NCBI RefSeq assembly: GCF_029168945.1
Contig: NC_083610.1
Span: forward strand, 48,005,429-48,069,428
Direction: 5' to 3'
DNA: 64,000 nt
Source: Cannabis sativa
Taxonomy: Eukaryota; Streptophyta; Magnoliopsida; Rosales; Cannabaceae
The position numbers and the translations under genes were made by a program. The notes beneath the pieces are model-generated. The model made no database searches. It was not told the DNA's origin and saw only the letters and a program-made list of their open reading frames with translations. Numbering within the stretch: position 1 is the first letter of the stretch; the number at the start of each line of letters is the position of its first letter. This document shows positions 62,462 to 64,000 of this stretch, piece by piece.

Positions 62462-63678
62462 GTTGTAAGATATATCATTTTTATGTGATATAGTATATAT
62501 TTAGTGAAATAAAAAAACATAAAATATTAGTTTAAGTTTGAGACATAAATATATTTGATTGGGGTATGTTGTTTCCATGTTTAAGATTATACATATATGG
62601 GTGCACTCTTAATGGGTATTACCTATGAATGGGTAAAATTAAAAAAATTTGAGTTTTTATACTTAATTTTTTTATCTAATTAAAATAATCTCTCATTTTT
62701 ATATCATATGGGCTGAGATTGTTCCATCGGTAAAAAAAATTAAAAAAAAAAGTTTTTTAGCAAGAAAAATAAGAAAAGTTTAAGTTAAATATTTTTGTAT
62801 GAACATATTTTTGATATAGTGTAAAAAGAGATATTTTTTAATATTATTTTTTAATTAAGTAGTTAAATTAAGCATAGAAATTCAAATTTGTGATTTTATT
62901 ATTCATTATTAGATCAAAATTCGATGGTTTGATATTTTTAAAATTAATATTTATAGTTAAATTTGTTTAGTAACCATTCATGGGTAATACCCATTAAGAA
63001 GTGTTCCATACATATATATATATATATATTTCACAATGGTATATTAAGTTAGGATTAGGGTACATTTTCATACAATCTAAATTTTATTATTTTATTTTCT
63101 AAATGTTATACTGTAGTACAAAAAATGTATATACCATCATGCAAAATGTATATACCACCTACTAAAAATTAATATTTTATCAATTTTTTTTTTATTTTAG
63201 TACAAACAATTGATATATTATAACTTTTTTCTCTCTAAGTTATCATCAAATATATGATTTCATATTCATATATACACAATAACTAGTTTTATACGTTGAT
63301 GTATATCAACACTTGTTAATAAAAAGAGAACAACCAAAAAAAATATTCATTCAATAGTATATACCCATCCATGTTTGACTAAAAAATATAACATAATATG
63401 TAATTAATATACCATATTCTAACTATAATTGGAAATTAAACTAATGTATCACAACAAAAAATACAGTATAATAAATTAAATTATGCGGGACAACTTCATG
63501 TTTTGATCTTACAGTTTTATTTCTTTTGAATGAATAAAACATAATAATATATACCTTATATCTAGTCAAAGGTATTTTAGGTAGAAAAAAATAAAAAGGG
63601 ACATTTGCGTTATTATTCTAAAAAAGAGACATTAACTTTCACTAGAGAGAAAAATAAGGCCATTTGTTAACATTTCTC

Positions 63679-64000
63679 TTAATTTTATTACTCAATTTTT
63701 AATTGATTGTTGAAATATTCTAATAATTAATTATAACAGTGATTGAATAATTTACCTATATAAATACAAGGTAATAGGCCCCAAACTTCTGCTCATATTT
63801 GATTCTTATCTTCATTTTCAATTGTGTTATTCCATGTTGTTGTTAGGAATGATTCGTTTTGCTTCTTCCTAATGTTTCTAAGCAATAAAATTAAATAATA
63901 GGCAAGAATTGTTGTCATGTGTTAGCCAAAAATTTTCGCCAACTAATTAAATAAATAAAAATTTAAAGTAGGAAAAAAAAATATGGAAATCGTGACTTTT
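63679..64000. other. right half of the 165-bp duplication and window end
   Basis: Positions 63679-63828 match 53313-53467 at roughly 90 percent by eye. The rest is AT-rich with no gene visible before the window ends. Confidence 0.6.

Larger units (their letters stand above)
53487..63678. mobile_element. large non-autonomous MULE containing three nested elements
   Basis: A perfect 9-bp duplication, TTAATTTTA, is at 53478-53486 and 63679-63687. The ends mirror each other and match the MULE at 604-2344: the left end is GGGTTAAGATGTAAAGTGAC and the right end in reverse is GAGAAATGTTAACAAATGGC. Without the nested solo LTR, small MITE and Athila-like element its own sequence is about 3 kb. That sequence is mostly TATATT-rich internal repeats, with a less AT-rich patch at 53655-53790. 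No transposase was seen. Confidence 0.8.

Noticed and set aside
53313..63828. Reading the 150-bp flanking repeats as LTRs of one 10-kb element
   Set aside because: The 9-bp duplication TTAATTTTA and mirrored ends define a MULE inside a tandem duplication. The repeats lack TG/CA ends, a primer site and a TATA box.

Overview
This is nuclear DNA from a flowering plant, most likely a eudicot. It has GT-AG introns, AT-rich spacers, plastid transit peptides and a dense load of plant transposons. The species cannot be named from the sequence. There is no sign of bacterial, organellar or CRISPR content.

Three host genes are supported. A five-exon gene at 2697-4968 (+) encodes a 169-residue plastid membrane protein. 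A nine-exon gene at 6083-8909 (+) encodes chloroplast NADP-glyceraldehyde-3-phosphate dehydrogenase subunit B (GAPB), identified by its redox-regulatory C-terminal extension with two cysteines. A two-exon gene at 42151-42492 (-) encodes an 82-residue uncharacterised small protein. The first two genes are plastid-directed neighbours but have no evident shared regulation.

The rest is a transposon graveyard with several young layers. Region 0.6-2.3 kb is a Mutator-like element (MULE) holding a nested MITE, both with target-site duplications (TSDs). Region 9.4-12.8 kb has a minisatellite and two hAT-like MITEs, one with a clear 8-bp TSD. Region 12.9-16.2 kb is a non-coding LTR-type element. Region 16.4-21.3 kb (-) is a decayed L1-type LINE whose coding sequence appears to be cut by three GT-AG introns, the most unusual feature seen. 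Region 21.4-24.8 kb (-) holds fragments of a chromodomain Ty3/gypsy and a Ty1/copia element, followed by a Harbinger-type MITE (24.8-25.1 kb). A 10.2-kb SIRE-like copia with an extra ORF after pol lies at 25.24-35.46 kb. A copia with identical LTRs but broken frames lies at 35.61-40.60 kb.

Region 40.6-47.7 kb is AT-rich spacer around the small gene. A third copia (47.99-52.78 kb) splits a LINE RNase H remnant. From 53.49 to 63.68 kb a second MULE, with a perfect 9-bp TSD, contains a solo gypsy LTR, a small MULE-type MITE and a very young Athila-like element (56.14-62.43 kb). That element keeps gag and protease but has no reverse transcriptase or integrase.

All homology statements come from recognising motifs by eye. 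No database search or alignment program was run, and LTR identities were judged by reading.
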